Shown one piece after another: positions 9,020-19,500 of a DNA stretch of 64,000 bases. The notes beneath the pieces were generated by a model that was given only the letters and a program-made list of their open reading frames with translations, had not been told where the DNA came from and did no database searches. The position numbers were made by a program, and so were the translations under genes. The stretch is from the NCBI GenBank assembly GCA_031296935.1, contig JAVDPD010000013.1, positions 85,380-149,379 of the forward strand, written 5' to 3'. This DNA comes from Cerasicoccus maritimus (GTDB taxonomy: Bacteria; Verrucomicrobiota; Verrucomicrobiia; Opitutales; Cerasicoccaceae). Positions within the stretch are counted from its first letter, which is position 1, and each line of letters starts with the position of its first letter.

Positions 9020-10054
9020 GTGACTCAGCGTGACATCGCCAAAAAACTCGGCGTAAGTGTCGCGACCGTTTCACGTGCATTGCGGACGGACCCCAAAACC
9101 GCGCCCGAAACCATTAAGAAGATCAAAGACGCCGCGGAGAAAATGGGCTACCGGCCCGACCCCGGGTTTCAGGTTTTGATTGAGCGACGCTGGCGCGGAC
9201 GTCGCTCCAACGACGGACTGAACATCAGCTACGTTTTCGACAGCAAGGATCTCACGGAAACCGACGAGCTTGAGTACAAGCGCTATCGGGAAGCTGCGCT
9301 GACTCTTGGCTACACGCTCATCCCCGAAGACTTGCGCGACTACCCAAGCATCCAAAAACTCATGCAGCGCATGGACGCCAAGGGCGTCAGCGGCGCCGTG
9401 TTATCCTACATCTCCGAAGCGCCATACGACATCGCCGACTTGTTGAAAAACTTTGCCGCAGTGAGCATCAACGTATCGGCAACACAACCCGACTGCCCCA
9501 TCGTTATGCACGATGAGTTTATGGCAATCGAACAAATCTGGCGGCGGCTCAAGCGCGACGGCTATCAGCGCATCGGCGTGCTGCTCGAGGACTACCCCGA
9601 GTCCTTTACCATGAACCAGCGCCTCGGTGCCGTGCTTTGCCGACATCATCGCGAAAACAATCCAGACAAGCTCATTCCCATTCAGTTTTGTAATTTCCGC
9701 AACCACACGCAGCATACGTCTGTAGGAGAATGGGTAGAGCGCTATCGGCCGGATGTCGTCGTTGGCGACACGCATCACCATTACGAAACGCTAGCGTTGC
9801 TAGGCTACACCATGCCCAAAGATTTTGCCTACCTGACCATCAACATGTGGGACCCGAATTACGCTGGCCAAATCGCCGGTTACTTCCGGGACAACGTCAT
9901 CCTGCTACGTCGCAGTTTGCAGCTACTCAATTTGATGATCCGCTCCAGCAGTCATGGCTCCGATCAATCTGACCTCATCGAAATGGTAAATGGCGAATGG
10001 CTAGACGGCGAAAGTCTGCCCACACTGAATCAAAGCCTGTCGCTTCGCTCATAA
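9020..10054 (+). CDS. LacI-family transcriptional regulator
   Basis: A 344-residue DNA-binding repressor or activator with a GTG start (9020-9022). The helix-turn-helix occupies residues 3-25 (TQRDIAKKLGVSVATVSRAL), followed by the hinge helix (IKKIKDAAEKMGYRPDPG) and a periplasmic-binding-protein-like effector domain to about residue 320. Verrucomicrobia use many such regulators beside sugar-degradation genes. The neighbouring PEP-CTERM gene and the polysaccharide region are candidate targets, but the ligand is not readable from sequence. Confidence 0.9.
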   Translation: MTQRDIAKKLGVSVATVSRALRTDPKTAPETIKKIKDAAEKMGYRPDPGFQVLIERRWRGRRSNDGLNISYVFDSKDLTETDELEYKRYREAALTLGYTLIPEDLRDYPSIQKLMQRMDAKGVSGAVLSYISEAPYDIADLLKNFAAVSINVSATQPDCPIVMHDEFMAIEQIWRRLKRDGYQRIGVLLEDYPESFTMNQRLGAVLCRHHRENNPDKLIPIQFCNFRNHTQHTSVGEWVERYRPDVVVGDTHHHYETLALLGYTMPKDFAYLTINMWDPNYAGQIAGYFRDNVILLRRSLQLLNLMIRSSSHGSDQSDLIEMVNGEWLDGESLPTLNQSLSLRS

Positions 10055-10153
10055 ACCCAACGCACTGGCCAATAGCGTGAAGGTCATTTGCAGCTGGTGA
10101 AGCGTAAGCAATTTTTTTGAAAAGCGGAACGTTATCTTTCGCTGCAACGATTT

Positions 10154-10882
10154 TCAGAGAATCACATTTCGCATAAACCAACGGCGATCATTGTCACTGA
10201 GCGTGAACAAAAAATAGACACCGCTGACGTCTGGCTGCATGCGCCATTTACGACGGTAGACCAGCTTGTAATCGTCGTCGTCCTTCAGCGCTAACTGCAC
10301 TGGAAGCGTTAAGTTTTTAATGCCGGATACTGGCACACTAACCGGTGCCAAAGGTCGAAGGTTGTAGATTTCCCCACCCGCTTTCAACACGAGCTCTTCC
10401 ATCGAAAGATTGTAAACCAGAATTGTTCCAGCTGGCACGTTTTGCTCAGAAGTGTTAATCGCAATGGCGCGGCTCTTTTGCTCGCCGACGCTGGCGGTGG
10501 TCACTACGATAATTGACCGCTCCCATTCCCGTCCGAAGTTCACGTTGATGACCGGCGTGTAAATCGGCCCGTCTTCAGAATCTCTACGCGCGTAGAGACT
10601 AAACTGCGTGGGTCCGGAGTACGCGTAAGTAGGCGAAAGCGTCGTTTGGTTAATCGCAATTGGCTCATAGCCATCGGCTCCGATGAAATACAAGTCGGGC
10701 AGCTCGTGTGCTGGGCGCGCATTTGCCAATGTACCAGAGGACACCTGCTTGCGCGCACTGAACACCATCACCTGAAACTCCACCGAGCAGGCATCTTGCA
10801 CCCCTTGAGCTTGTGCCAATTGCCCCAGGCAGAGCGCCGCGCCCAACATCAGCCATGCAGTAACTTTGCTTAGTCGATCCAT
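10154..10882 (-). CDS. Secreted partner of giant pseudopilin, module 1
   Basis: A 242-residue protein with a signal peptide (MDRLSKVTAWLMLGAALCLGQLAQA). I do not recognise a named family, but it is homologous to the gene at 20034-20861. Both share a block of the form Y-x-GP-x-QF-x-LY-x-R (here YSGPTQFSLYARR near residues 93-105), followed by TP and a hydrophobic strand with VVTT or VLTR. Its ATG overlaps the stop of the upstream giant pseudopilin gene by 13 nt, implying translational coupling. It probably acts in the periplasm or at the cell surface with the pseudopilin. Confidence 0.75.
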   Translation of the reverse strand: MDRLSKVTAWLMLGAALCLGQLAQAQGVQDACSVEFQVMVFSARKQVSSGTLANARPAHELPDLYFIGADGYEPIAINQTTLSPTYAYSGPTQFSLYARRDSEDGPIYTPVINVNFGREWERSIIVVTTASVGEQKSRAIAINTSEQNVPAGTILVYNLSMEELVLKAGGEIYNLRPLAPVSVPVSGIKNLTLPVQLALKDDDDYKLVYRRKWRMQPDVSGVYFLFTLSDNDRRWFMRNVIL

Positions 10883-13800
10883 TGGAAATCTATGATGCGA
10901 AACTGTCGCCCAAAGGTTAGATTAATCTCGGTCAAGTCCTGCTCTTCATCGGTCGCCGCATTCAAAGGGTCGACGAATTCCGCCACTCGCTGAACCGTCG
11001 CCTTACAGCGCGCGATGGATTGAGTTTCCCCTGTCAGTGCGTTAATCGACTCGCCGTAGGCATGAATGACAAAGGTGTCCGAACGTACGCTCATCACCGG
11101 GCCAATCACATCGAGCAAGTCCAGTTGGGTGAGGTAGCCGGTTGCGCCAGTGGCACGATCACCCAAGCTCGCATCGATATCCATTTCGCGGTAAAACTCC
11201 TGTAAGTCGGGTTCAGCCAGTTTGTAGTTTTCGTCGTTGAATCGCGAACTCCCTGTAGCCGACACCGCATTAACCTCAGACAAATCAATCGCCGCCTGCA
11301 AGGCGCCCACCATCATCGCGCGCCTACCTTCCTCGCCCGATGCTGCGTAGGCCGCCTCGCGGGTAGATTGGTAATTGGCTGAGTCCAACACACGATTCAC
11401 AAAATGCGAAAGGGAAATGAATGGACCGCGTTCCTTAACCTGCGTAACGATGGCCTCCGCCAAGCGTTCGATATCATCATCAGTTAGAGCGAGAAAGCCA
11501 TTATAAACCGCGTCATCGAGTGTGTTGCGATCCACCGCAGTGGGTTCACCATCGGGCATGGCCACGCGGAGAAAAGGCGTCGTCGCGGCATCGTCGTATT
11601 CACCGACACGGCTTTCCACCGCTGCATGCTTTGCACTGCAAAGTAATGCCGACCAGGCACGCACAGAAGTAGAGTTTACATTGAAGGCGCCCTTCACGTA
11701 AAGACCGGCCGCCGAGGTCGCGAATCCCAGGTCAAAGTCGTCTGTCAAAGAGTGCCGAGCATTGTGGCTGCTATCATCCGCAGCGTTATAAGCCGAGAAG
11801 AAATAGCCATCCCACAAAGCGTCGTTGAGCAAGTAAGACACATCGTAGTGATAGTAACCGGCAGGATCCGGATTACTATCGGGCCAAGTGCTGCGAGACG
11901 TTTGGCCAGCAGGAATGCGCGGATCCTGTAACGAGTTGCCGATTGCATATGCCGGCCAGGTGTTCTGGACGTTGTAAGTCTTGTAAGGATGGCTGTAGAA
12001 TTTACTCGAGTTGATGAACGGCTGCGTAAGATTCGCGTGGGCAAGGTCTGCAACAGAAAGGAAGAAGCTGTCGTCCGTAGGCGCTTCATAGAGAATAAAA
12101 CCGCCGTCGGTAATGGCGCTGGGATCGTCCGTATAGCTGAAGTTCACTCGCTCATCGCCATGATTGTAGCTGAAGTAGGAGTTGTTCGCGGGCAGGCCAT
12201 AATACCAGTGGTAGTTTTCAGTGTTGCCAAAGTAGCTTGGATTAAAGGCGAAGTCGCTGCCCTGGTTATTACCGTAGTCCACCTGCTCCAGCGGAGTTTT
12301 ACTGCTGCGTGGCGCGCGTGGATTGTAGTTCGCTATCGTGCGTACGTAGGGCATTATTTCACGCTGAGCATCCGTAAGGTCGTCGTTGTTATTCACCTCG
12401 GCATAGTTGCTGGGCAACTTGAGATGCATGTAAGCTCCGGCAGCGGGGAACGTCGCTAAATTGTAATTGGTATGCCCGGCAATGATCGGCTGATTTGCTT
12501 CTGCGGAGCTGATGAGCGAACTGTCCGTCGCAGGCCAGAGAATATTCCCCTGCCCACCGCCTCCTGAGCCAGTCACAAAATAATTCTGCCCCGAAACATG
12601 CTGAAGCAGCACATTGTTTTCCGCGTTGGCGATCGACTCACGCGCCAGGCGAATGCGCAGGTAGTTAGCAGACATCATCCGCAGGCCGAACTGATCGATC
12701 TGCTGCTCCGCGCCCAGCAAATCCAACGTAAACGGCGTCACATCTTCGTAGTAAAAATATTCACCGTCGTAGAACCCCACTTCCAGCGGCATTGGCGTGG
12801 CAGGATTCGAATCCATCTTCGAAATCGAGCTTGGCGAAAACACCAGCGCTTCGCCTGGCTCAATCACCGGGCTTACCAATTCGAAGCGCAGCGGATCACT
12901 CGTATTGGGAAATACATCACTCTCCTTGTAGTAAGAAACTTGGCCATTGTTTGGATTCGTATAGGTAACGGTGTCCGGTCGACCGTCATCTTCTTTCAGA
13001 TAGATACGCGGCTGGATTTCCATCGTCATCCCCTCAGCGCCATTGTAGGTATTAATATCGGTAACTTTGACAAAGTAGGTCTCAGACGCGATTGGCTGAT
13101 CGTATGGATTCCACAAAACAACAATTGGAAACAGGCACAAGCGTGGCTGATACTGCCCGGATCCAATGCTATACATGATTAGGTGATGATGAAGCGAAAA
13201 CTGAGCAATCACCGGGTAAACGCCGGACTGCGCATCCGTTGGCTCGCGGGATTCCAGCTCTCCATCGTCGTTAAGGCGTTGGGTGTAATACGAGCGTAGC
13301 TGCTCCCAAAGAGGTCCACCAGGATCTTTGTCGTTCGCCACCCCACCTTGCGCATCAAACACCTGAGTGCTACCATGATCCGCGATTAAATCCTGAAAAT
13401 CCTCGGTGTCTTCAAAAGCTGCCGTGAGATCTTTTTTGAACCCGCCATCGCGTACATTGACCAGCAACCCACGTGTTTCACCCGTGATGTCATGCGCGTA
13501 ATCCTCCAAAATGGAATCATCGGTATTCAGCACAATAGGCAATTCAGACAAGGTGGTCGTTGCCCCCAGCTGTGACTGCCCGATCTCCAGATCAGTAATC
13601 AAGGCACCAATGCCATCAATGGATGCTGCGTTCATGACTGACGGATTTCGCGCATCCAAATTATTCGCGCGACGTACATCTTCCGGCGTCAGCGAAACAT
13701 TGGCCTTCAATCCTTCATCCGAAATCCAGTAGGCATATTTTCCCTTCAGTGCCCCCTCACTGTAGATGTCCTCCTTGGGCAAGATGACCGCCGTACCGTC

Positions 13801-14262
13801 CAAATCGTCGTCCGCCATCAGGATTTCATCATCGGCTAAGCTACTCGCCGAACGTCCCAAGTATGGCTCCAATACAGCCAACTCTCCATTATTGGGCAAG
13901 CTGACCAACCATTTGAGCACGCTACGATCTTTAATCTCCTGTTGAGTCTGATCGTCACTCAGGCTGAATGCTTCGTCATCCGGATCGCTCGACCATACAC
14001 CCGTCCAGTAAGGCGCGTCGTCAGCTAGAATATCCGCTCGAGCCGTGATACGCTGATCTGGCCCGGCCAGTTTCTGCAACTCTCCCAACGCCTGCACCAA
14101 GGCAAACTGTGCATTGCTTCGTGCCTCCGCATCGATTCGCTGAACAGAAGACGCATTTGACTCCACCATCAAAGTTGTGGATAACGACAAAAGCAGCATG
14201 ACCATGAAGGCCATCAACACGAGGGCGATAACGAGCGCAAAGCCTGGATTCTTATTCTTCAA
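10870..14262 (-). CDS. Giant GspK-like pseudopilin (Verru_Chthon cassette protein A-like), module 1
   Basis: A 1130-residue protein with a type IV prepilin-like N-terminus: KNKNPG then FALVIALVLMAFMVMLLLSL, so prepilin peptidase would cut at G|F. The conserved Glu at position +5 is absent (Ile), as in the minor pseudopilin GspK. The block LGELQKLAGPDQRITARADIL (residues about 53-73, shared almost exactly with 16501-20046) and the C-terminal block ERGPFISLSHFVNRV are family features; the end is FQWID. By recall of the family it matches 'Verru_Chthon cassette protein A', but the usual B, C and D genes are absent here. It overlaps the partner gene by 13 nt. Confidence 0.8.
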   Translation of the reverse strand: MKNKNPGFALVIALVLMAFMVMLLLSLSTTLMVESNASSVQRIDAEARSNAQFALVQALGELQKLAGPDQRITARADILADDAPYWTGVWSSDPDDEAFSLSDDQTQQEIKDRSVLKWLVSLPNNGELAVLEPYLGRSASSLADDEILMADDDLDGTAVILPKEDIYSEGALKGKYAYWISDEGLKANVSLTPEDVRRANNLDARNPSVMNAASIDGIGALITDLEIGQSQLGATTTLSELPIVLNTDDSILEDYAHDITGETRGLLVNVRDGGFKKDLTAAFEDTEDFQDLIADHGSTQVFDAQGGVANDKDPGGPLWEQLRSYYTQRLNDDGELESREPTDAQSGVYPVIAQFSLHHHLIMYSIGSGQYQPRLCLFPIVVLWNPYDQPIASETYFVKVTDINTYNGAEGMTMEIQPRIYLKEDDGRPDTVTYTNPNNGQVSYYKESDVFPNTSDPLRFELVSPVIEPGEALVFSPSSISKMDSNPATPMPLEVGFYDGEYFYYEDVTPFTLDLLGAEQQIDQFGLRMMSANYLRIRLARESIANAENNVLLQHVSGQNYFVTGSGGGGQGNILWPATDSSLISSAEANQPIIAGHTNYNLATFPAAGAYMHLKLPSNYAEVNNNDDLTDAQREIMPYVRTIANYNPRAPRSSKTPLEQVDYGNNQGSDFAFNPSYFGNTENYHWYYGLPANNSYFSYNHGDERVNFSYTDDPSAITDGGFILYEAPTDDSFFLSVADLAHANLTQPFINSSKFYSHPYKTYNVQNTWPAYAIGNSLQDPRIPAGQTSRSTWPDSNPDPAGYYHYDVSYLLNDALWDGYFFSAYNAADDSSHNARHSLTDDFDLGFATSAAGLYVKGAFNVNSTSVRAWSALLCSAKHAAVESRVGEYDDAATTPFLRVAMPDGEPTAVDRNTLDDAVYNGFLALTDDDIERLAEAIVTQVKERGPFISLSHFVNRVLDSANYQSTREAAYAASGEEGRRAMMVGALQAAIDLSEVNAVSATGSSRFNDENYKLAEPDLQEFYREMDIDASLGDRATGATGYLTQLDLLDVIGPVMSVRSDTFVIHAYGESINALTGETQSIARCKATVQRVAEFVDPLNAATDEEQDLTEINLTFGRQFRIIDFQWID

Positions 14263-14784
14263 AAGGGTATGCCGAATGGGTTAATCAATCAACGATTGGA
14301 CTCCATTCATCGCCTTTTGAAGGCCATTTGTAAAACGAGCAGACATGTAACAATATGCAGACTCGTTGCAGAGACCGAAGTTACCTGAATCCTTTCCCAC
14401 CCGATCTCACTGTAAATCTCGTGGCGAACTCACTTGTGGCACCCTCTAAGCAACTTTGTCAGAGAACACATCTTCTTGGGCCTTGAGCTCCCCCGCGTGC
14501 AAAATCACTAACATTACGATTTAGCCGAGAAAAGACTCAGCCAACAGCCAATGTAGTGTATTCCACTATCATCCCAGCGACTCTCTCTGAGTTCAAAATT
14601 CTAAGTAAAGAGCCACTCGCAAAGTAGATAACGAGTGGCTCCCATTGGAGGAACTACGAGTTCCGTTGAATCTCGAAATCAGTCCAGATCGTAGCGTAAC
14701 AGCACAGTGCTGCCCCCCTAGCTACAACATTGCGACTTGTTCGAATTCAATGAAGTTGAATATACTTAGACAGTCTGCCTTGGA
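14263..14784. other. Intergenic region between two minus-strand units
   Basis: About 520 bp that holds the terminator of the upstream PEP-CTERM unit (14602-14643) and presumably the promoter of the giant pseudopilin module 1. No gene is supported. Confidence 0.5.
14602..14643 (-). terminator. Probable terminator of the 15546/14785 unit
   Basis: The minus strand forms a perfect 10-bp stem, GAGCCACTCG / CGAGTGGCTC (14632-14641 with 14610-14619), with a 12-nt loop, followed by TTTACTT. It lies about 145 bp after the PEP-CTERM stop. The T-run is weak. Confidence 0.55.
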
Positions 14785-15525
14785 TTACTTTTTTCGCTTT
14801 ATCCTACGACGCGCAACCGCCAGCACGCCAATAACTGCCACACCCATGAGGGCAAAATTGGATGGCTCAGGGATCGACGAAACTTCAACAGCATAATCAG
14901 CAAGATAGTATCCACCACTAGAGGTATAACCACTGCCACTTGTGCCAGCGTTTATAAGGATACCGCCACGGTCCGAAGCACCCGAGACAATGAAGGTCCC
15001 CGAGATACTCGTCCAAGTCTGATTATCATCCTGAAAACTGAAAGTTTGCGCGACGTCCGTGTAACTGCTCACCCCGACTCCAGTCGTACCTTCCGTGTAG
15101 AGAACTTGCCAGTCATTTGGATCGATGCCACCATTGGTATCATTGCCAAGGATCTTAAAGCTGTAGCTCACCAGAACATCTTGACCCGAGGTAAAATCAG
15201 TGAAATCCAGATTCATCAAATAGAACCCAAAATTGGTATTCTGAGTATTTACAGTGCGAACGTAGTAAGCCGTTTCGCCAGCAATCGACACTATTGAATG
15301 ATCAGAGCTTCCACTTTCGCCTCTGACGATAAACATATTGGCCGTGGTGCCCGGATCACCTGATCCACTGTAAGAGGTGTCTAATGTATAATTCCAGCTG
15401 GCAACGTCTGTGGCCAAAGTCTCTGGAGTTGAAAAAGAGTATCCGTATTCCCGCGTCTGAGCATTCAAAGAAATGCTACAAATGGCGCCGATTACAAACA
15501 GAGGTAGAACTGTTGTGCTTTTCAT
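14785..15525 (-). CDS. PEP-CTERM sorting domain protein, secreted
   Basis: A 246-residue exported protein with signal peptide MKSTTVLPLFVIGAICSISLNA. The mature domain is rich in Ser, Thr, Gly and Tyr and looks like a beta-sandwich carbohydrate-binding fold (the pattern ...SYSFKILGNDTN... recalls secreted sugar-binding modules), though no family is certain. The C-terminus has IPEPS, a hydrophobic helix and RRRIKRKK, the exosortase-recognised PEP-CTERM signal. It starts 20 bp after the secreted-protein gene at 15546-16235, so the two form an operon. Confidence 0.87.
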   Translation of the reverse strand: MKSTTVLPLFVIGAICSISLNAQTREYGYSFSTPETLATDVASWNYTLDTSYSGSGDPGTTANMFIVRGESGSSDHSIVSIAGETAYYVRTVNTQNTNFGFYLMNLDFTDFTSGQDVLVSYSFKILGNDTNGGIDPNDWQVLYTEGTTGVGVSSYTDVAQTFSFQDDNQTWTSISGTFIVSGASDRGGILINAGTSGSGYTSSGGYYLADYAVEVSSIPEPSNFALMGVAVIGVLAVARRRIKRKK

Positions 15526-15545
15526 TTTTTGCCTATTCTTGAGTG

Positions 15546-16235
15546 TTAGTTTTGTTTAATCAGTGAAATGGTTTCCAGTCGGACAGCCTTCCCCGTACCT
15601 CTGCCATAGCCGACTTTAATTTGTATCTCGTTGGGCTTGCCCGGTGAGAGAAAACGTAGCGATCTAATCTCCAGCGGATCCCCAGAATCTGGTTTGAAGT
15701 AAAAATCCACCCGCCCATTTTCATGCCAGTATACTTCAAACGAACGCGCTCGATTAAACCAACTGACCGGATCTGAAAACTCGATTTCACCCGTACCGCT
15801 GACTAGGACACCCGTTGTATTATTGATCAATTTAATGATTAGCAGCGGACGCCCCCTGGACAGCAATGTAATCGTGGCATTCTGATTTTGAGAACCTGAT
15901 GTCCCGGCCCGAAACAAGAATCCACCCGCTGGAATACTATCGAATTTATAGACGAGCAATGGAGTGCCATCTGCATCATTCAGTTTATGAGCGGAGCTGT
16001 CGCAAACATCATTGAGAACCATTGCGACTTGCCCCGGCTCAACCAGCCCAGGCGGGGGAACCACTTGAATCGCGCCCTCCTGCTCAGCGGCGACAGAGCC
16101 AATAGCCCAATCCTTAAGAAACGCTTCGGTATCCAGATTACCATTTCTGAAGTCCCAAGTCCCAACCGTTTCTGCACTAACCTGCATCAATCCGAGCATA
16201 AGGATCGGTAAAACTTTCAAGTAAATCGTTGACAT
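15546..16235 (-). CDS. Secreted hypothetical protein, operon with PEP-CTERM gene
   Basis: A 229-residue protein with signal peptide MSTIYLKVLPILMLGLMQVSA. The mature part resembles a jelly-roll, concanavalin-like sheet protein: alternating strands such as GGFLFRAGTSGSQ and SFEVYWHENGRVDFYFKPDSG. I cannot name the family. It carries no PEP-CTERM signal of its own but is the first gene of a pair with one. Its start codon lies inside the 44-bp element described at 16225-16268. A role in binding or processing polysaccharide is an inference from context. Confidence 0.75.
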   Translation of the reverse strand: MSTIYLKVLPILMLGLMQVSAETVGTWDFRNGNLDTEAFLKDWAIGSVAAEQEGAIQVVPPPGLVEPGQVAMVLNDVCDSSAHKLNDADGTPLLVYKFDSIPAGGFLFRAGTSGSQNQNATITLLSRGRPLLIIKLINNTTGVLVSGTGEIEFSDPVSWFNRARSFEVYWHENGRVDFYFKPDSGDPLEIRSLRFLSPGKPNEIQIKVGYGRGTGKAVRLETISLIKQN

Positions 16236-16268
16236 TACATAAAAAGGATTATTTTAATTTTATCGATC
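16225..16268 (+). promoter_or_regulatory. 44-bp promoter-like element, copy 1
   Basis: It contains TTGACA (16229-16234), an 18-bp gap, TTTAAT (16253-16258) and TATCGATC (16261-16268). The order, sequence and spacing match copy 2 at 20909-20952 exactly in these blocks, and ATCG precedes TTGACA in both. On the plus strand it would drive the giant pseudopilin module 2 with a leader of about 235 nt. The minus-strand gene starting at 16235 overlaps it, so it could also reflect a duplicated gene start. Confidence 0.55.
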
Positions 16269-16500
16269 GTCAACAATATTTTTATCAATTTTAATCTTAC
16301 CGACATCGCTCAAGCCGCATCGCCAGGGTAAACCAGCAATACGCCATTATTGGTCATCGCAAGTTGATGTTGCCCGATCAGGTGAAGCGCTCCCGAGGCC
16401 ATAACAATAGGCTAAGAGTAGTCCCTCACCGGAACACGAGCATGACTACCACCATGCAATTATACTGAAAGCACCTGGAATATCGACCTCTGCATAACAA

Positions 16501-19500
16501 ATGCCATACACCAAGAATAGATACAGCAGGATAATCACCAAAGACGCTAAGCCAGGCTTTGCACTGATTATCGCTCTAGCTCTGATGGCCTTCATGGTGA
16601 TGCTGATGCTTTCCATCAGCACGCTAATCAACATCGAAACGCGCACTACCAGTATTGAAGCATCCAAGAATAAGGCACGGCATAACGCACAGTTAGGATT
16701 GTATATTGCACTCGGAGAACTGCAACGCCTGGCCGGCCCGGACCAGCGGATAACCGCACGTGCAGATATACTCGAAGACTATGACCAAGCGACTAACCCA
16801 TCAGACGATCAGACAGTTTCGAATCCATTCTACACCGCCGTCTGGGACGTAAGGCCAACGCAGAACCTTAACTGGCCCCATGAGCCGGGAGCTCAAAACG
16901 ATACCAACCTCCTCCAGCCACCCGCCTTCCTCGTCAGTGGAAACGAGGGCTTTATATGGGGAAACCACGCCAACATTACCCAAGCCACCGCAGACTTTAC
17001 TAATCCATACACCTTTGAAGAAGCAGATGTAATTGTCGAAAAGCAACTCATTGGAAACACAGCAGGCATATTCAATGATCGTTATGCCTGGTGGATTGGC
17101 GATGAAGGCCTCAAGGCCAAGATCAACCGGAAAGCCATCAAGGACGAGACACCCTCGAACTCCTTCGAATGGCTACACCCCGTCGGCGCAACGCCACAGC
17201 TGGTGGACACCAGTCTGCGCGACCTCGATCGAGCCAAGTATGATACTTTCGCCAGCGATGCAACCAGCATGGAGATGCTCCAGCTCATCGACCCACGCTT
17301 TGCCAATGTATTCACGTCGGAAACCGACGACACAACAAATCCGCATTATCATGACTTCAGCTTAGATTCACTTGGAGTCTTGGCGGATGTCCGCAATGGC
17401 GGCCTAAAAAAGGACCTCACCGTAGCCCTACAAACCGATGGAAATGCAGCTCCAGACGAAACAAAAAACAGCTCCCCACTTTACCCGGAATTTGCACTTC
17501 CAGATGAACACAAAATTATTCAACCCACTTGGGGCTACCTGCGCGACCATTACCAAGGCATACAAACAATCAATAACAATGATAACAGCAATGCGCTCCT
17601 CGATGCAACCTGGGCAACTGGAGAAATCGTCGCCATGCGTATGCCGAGCGAAAACACACCCGGCATTTTACCGATCCTGACCAGAGCCCAACTGGGCATC
17701 ACTCCAGCATTAATACAGACATCTCCCCCCGATGCCGATACCACCACTTGGGAAATCTACTACTACTACTTCCCCGCCATCGTGCTCTGGAACCCCTACA
17801 ATGTTGCGATGCGCATACCGGAATTAAGAGCGATTTCCCGCCCATACGTCGGCAGCAGCAATTACAAATTTCATGACCGCTACGGCATTCGACTATCCAT
17901 ACGTAATGCAACAGGAAATGAAGTCGTAAGCAATGTACCAACCATTGGAGGCCAACTAGAAAGTTCTACTCCAAATCAAAGTATCGGGCCAATGCATTTT
18001 TACATTCCCGAAATGGTCTTACCCGCCGGGCGAGCCGTGATATTATCCCCCGATGAAGGAACTTTCCAATTAGCTGATTCCAGTGACACAAACACCAATG
18101 ATCTGAAGCCTGGATGGCGACCAAATGGATCGTTCTACCGACGCACCCACGTAGTCTTAACGCTCGACGCCGACGCTCAGGGAGACTCCATTGCGGATTA
18201 TGAAGTAACCATGAAAATGGCCCTTCCAGACAACGAAGCCAAAAGCATTTACACCAATAGTTTCTACAACTCCAACGGCGTATGGGATCTACTGGAACCC
18301 TCTTCAATTGGGCAGCTAAAAGACGGCTGGCTATCAGTCAGCTCACCAGAAAAACTGTTCGTTAATCAGATTTTTCAGCTATCACACACAAAGGGCGGTG
18401 CCACATCTCTGGTATTTAACGCATCGCAAATGAAGCGCCTTGCGGACCCTGCTGATTTCGAATCGCCGGCAAGCTTCCTTGAGGAAGGCTCGCTGACCGT
18501 CCCATCCGTTCTACAGGTTTTTTCAACGAAATTTTCCGACGATAATTTTGGCCTCCCCAATAGCGCATTTGGAGCCGAAAAAATCCGCTGGAGCTATCAC
18601 TACAATCCTCGTTCGGAGTACACATTCAGCCGCTCCGCAGAAATGCCCAGCACCTACACCTCCGGACTTTTCTTCAACTACGATGCCGTCGATGCCTTTA
18701 CGCCTGCATTAGTACTGAACGACCCCAACCCAGACCCAACCTATACACCCGTGGGCGGCCAGGCAGATAATTTCGACAACGACCGCGCAGCGATTTTTCG
18801 CTTATCGCAACCAGGTGATGAGTATTTCAATATTGCCAGTTTGCGCCATGCAAACCTCGCCAGCAGCGCGATACGCCCCGTTAGCGGCAATGAGCCGAGA
18901 GGTGGCCAACACCTAACTCCTGCATTTAATCTAGGAGAATCAATCGCATCTCCACTGATTGAACCAGAGGAAGTGGTCGCTCATTTTAATGAGCCTGAAA
19001 GATTCTGGCTGCCAGACATACCGTATCTGGTAAATGAAGCGCTCTACGACAGATATTTTCTTTCAGCAGTAAACTCAAATACGCAGCAATCAGCGCATCC
19101 ATTGCTCTTGGAATACGGCGCATCCCTGGCCCAAACAGAAACCTCGGATGGCTTCAATGAACATGCTGCGAAGTTGATGCTGGATGGCGCATTTAACGTA
19201 AACTCCACTTCCATCGAAGCCTGGGCAGCATTTCTAGCGAACGCCCTCGATGCACCCGTAACTCTACAAGATCAAAATCAAGACGCAGAAAATGGCGCGC
19301 CCTACACCAGATTAATGAATCCGCTCGGAGGCAGCCTCTCCCCAGGGGAGCTAAACTCAGAAAACAAGGGAATGCTCACCGGCTTTCGGCGCCTAAACGA
19401 GCATGAACTAAGAGCCCTTGCTACTGCGATCGTTGAAGAAGTCAAAGTCCGGGGTCCATTTCCCAGCATGAGCCAATTTGTCAATCGAGTGAGAGCCAAT

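Noticed and set aside
14785-16235. An exosortase gene expected near PEP-CTERM proteins
   Set aside because: No frame in the window has the exosortase membrane topology with the Cys-Arg-His triad; it must lie elsewhere.
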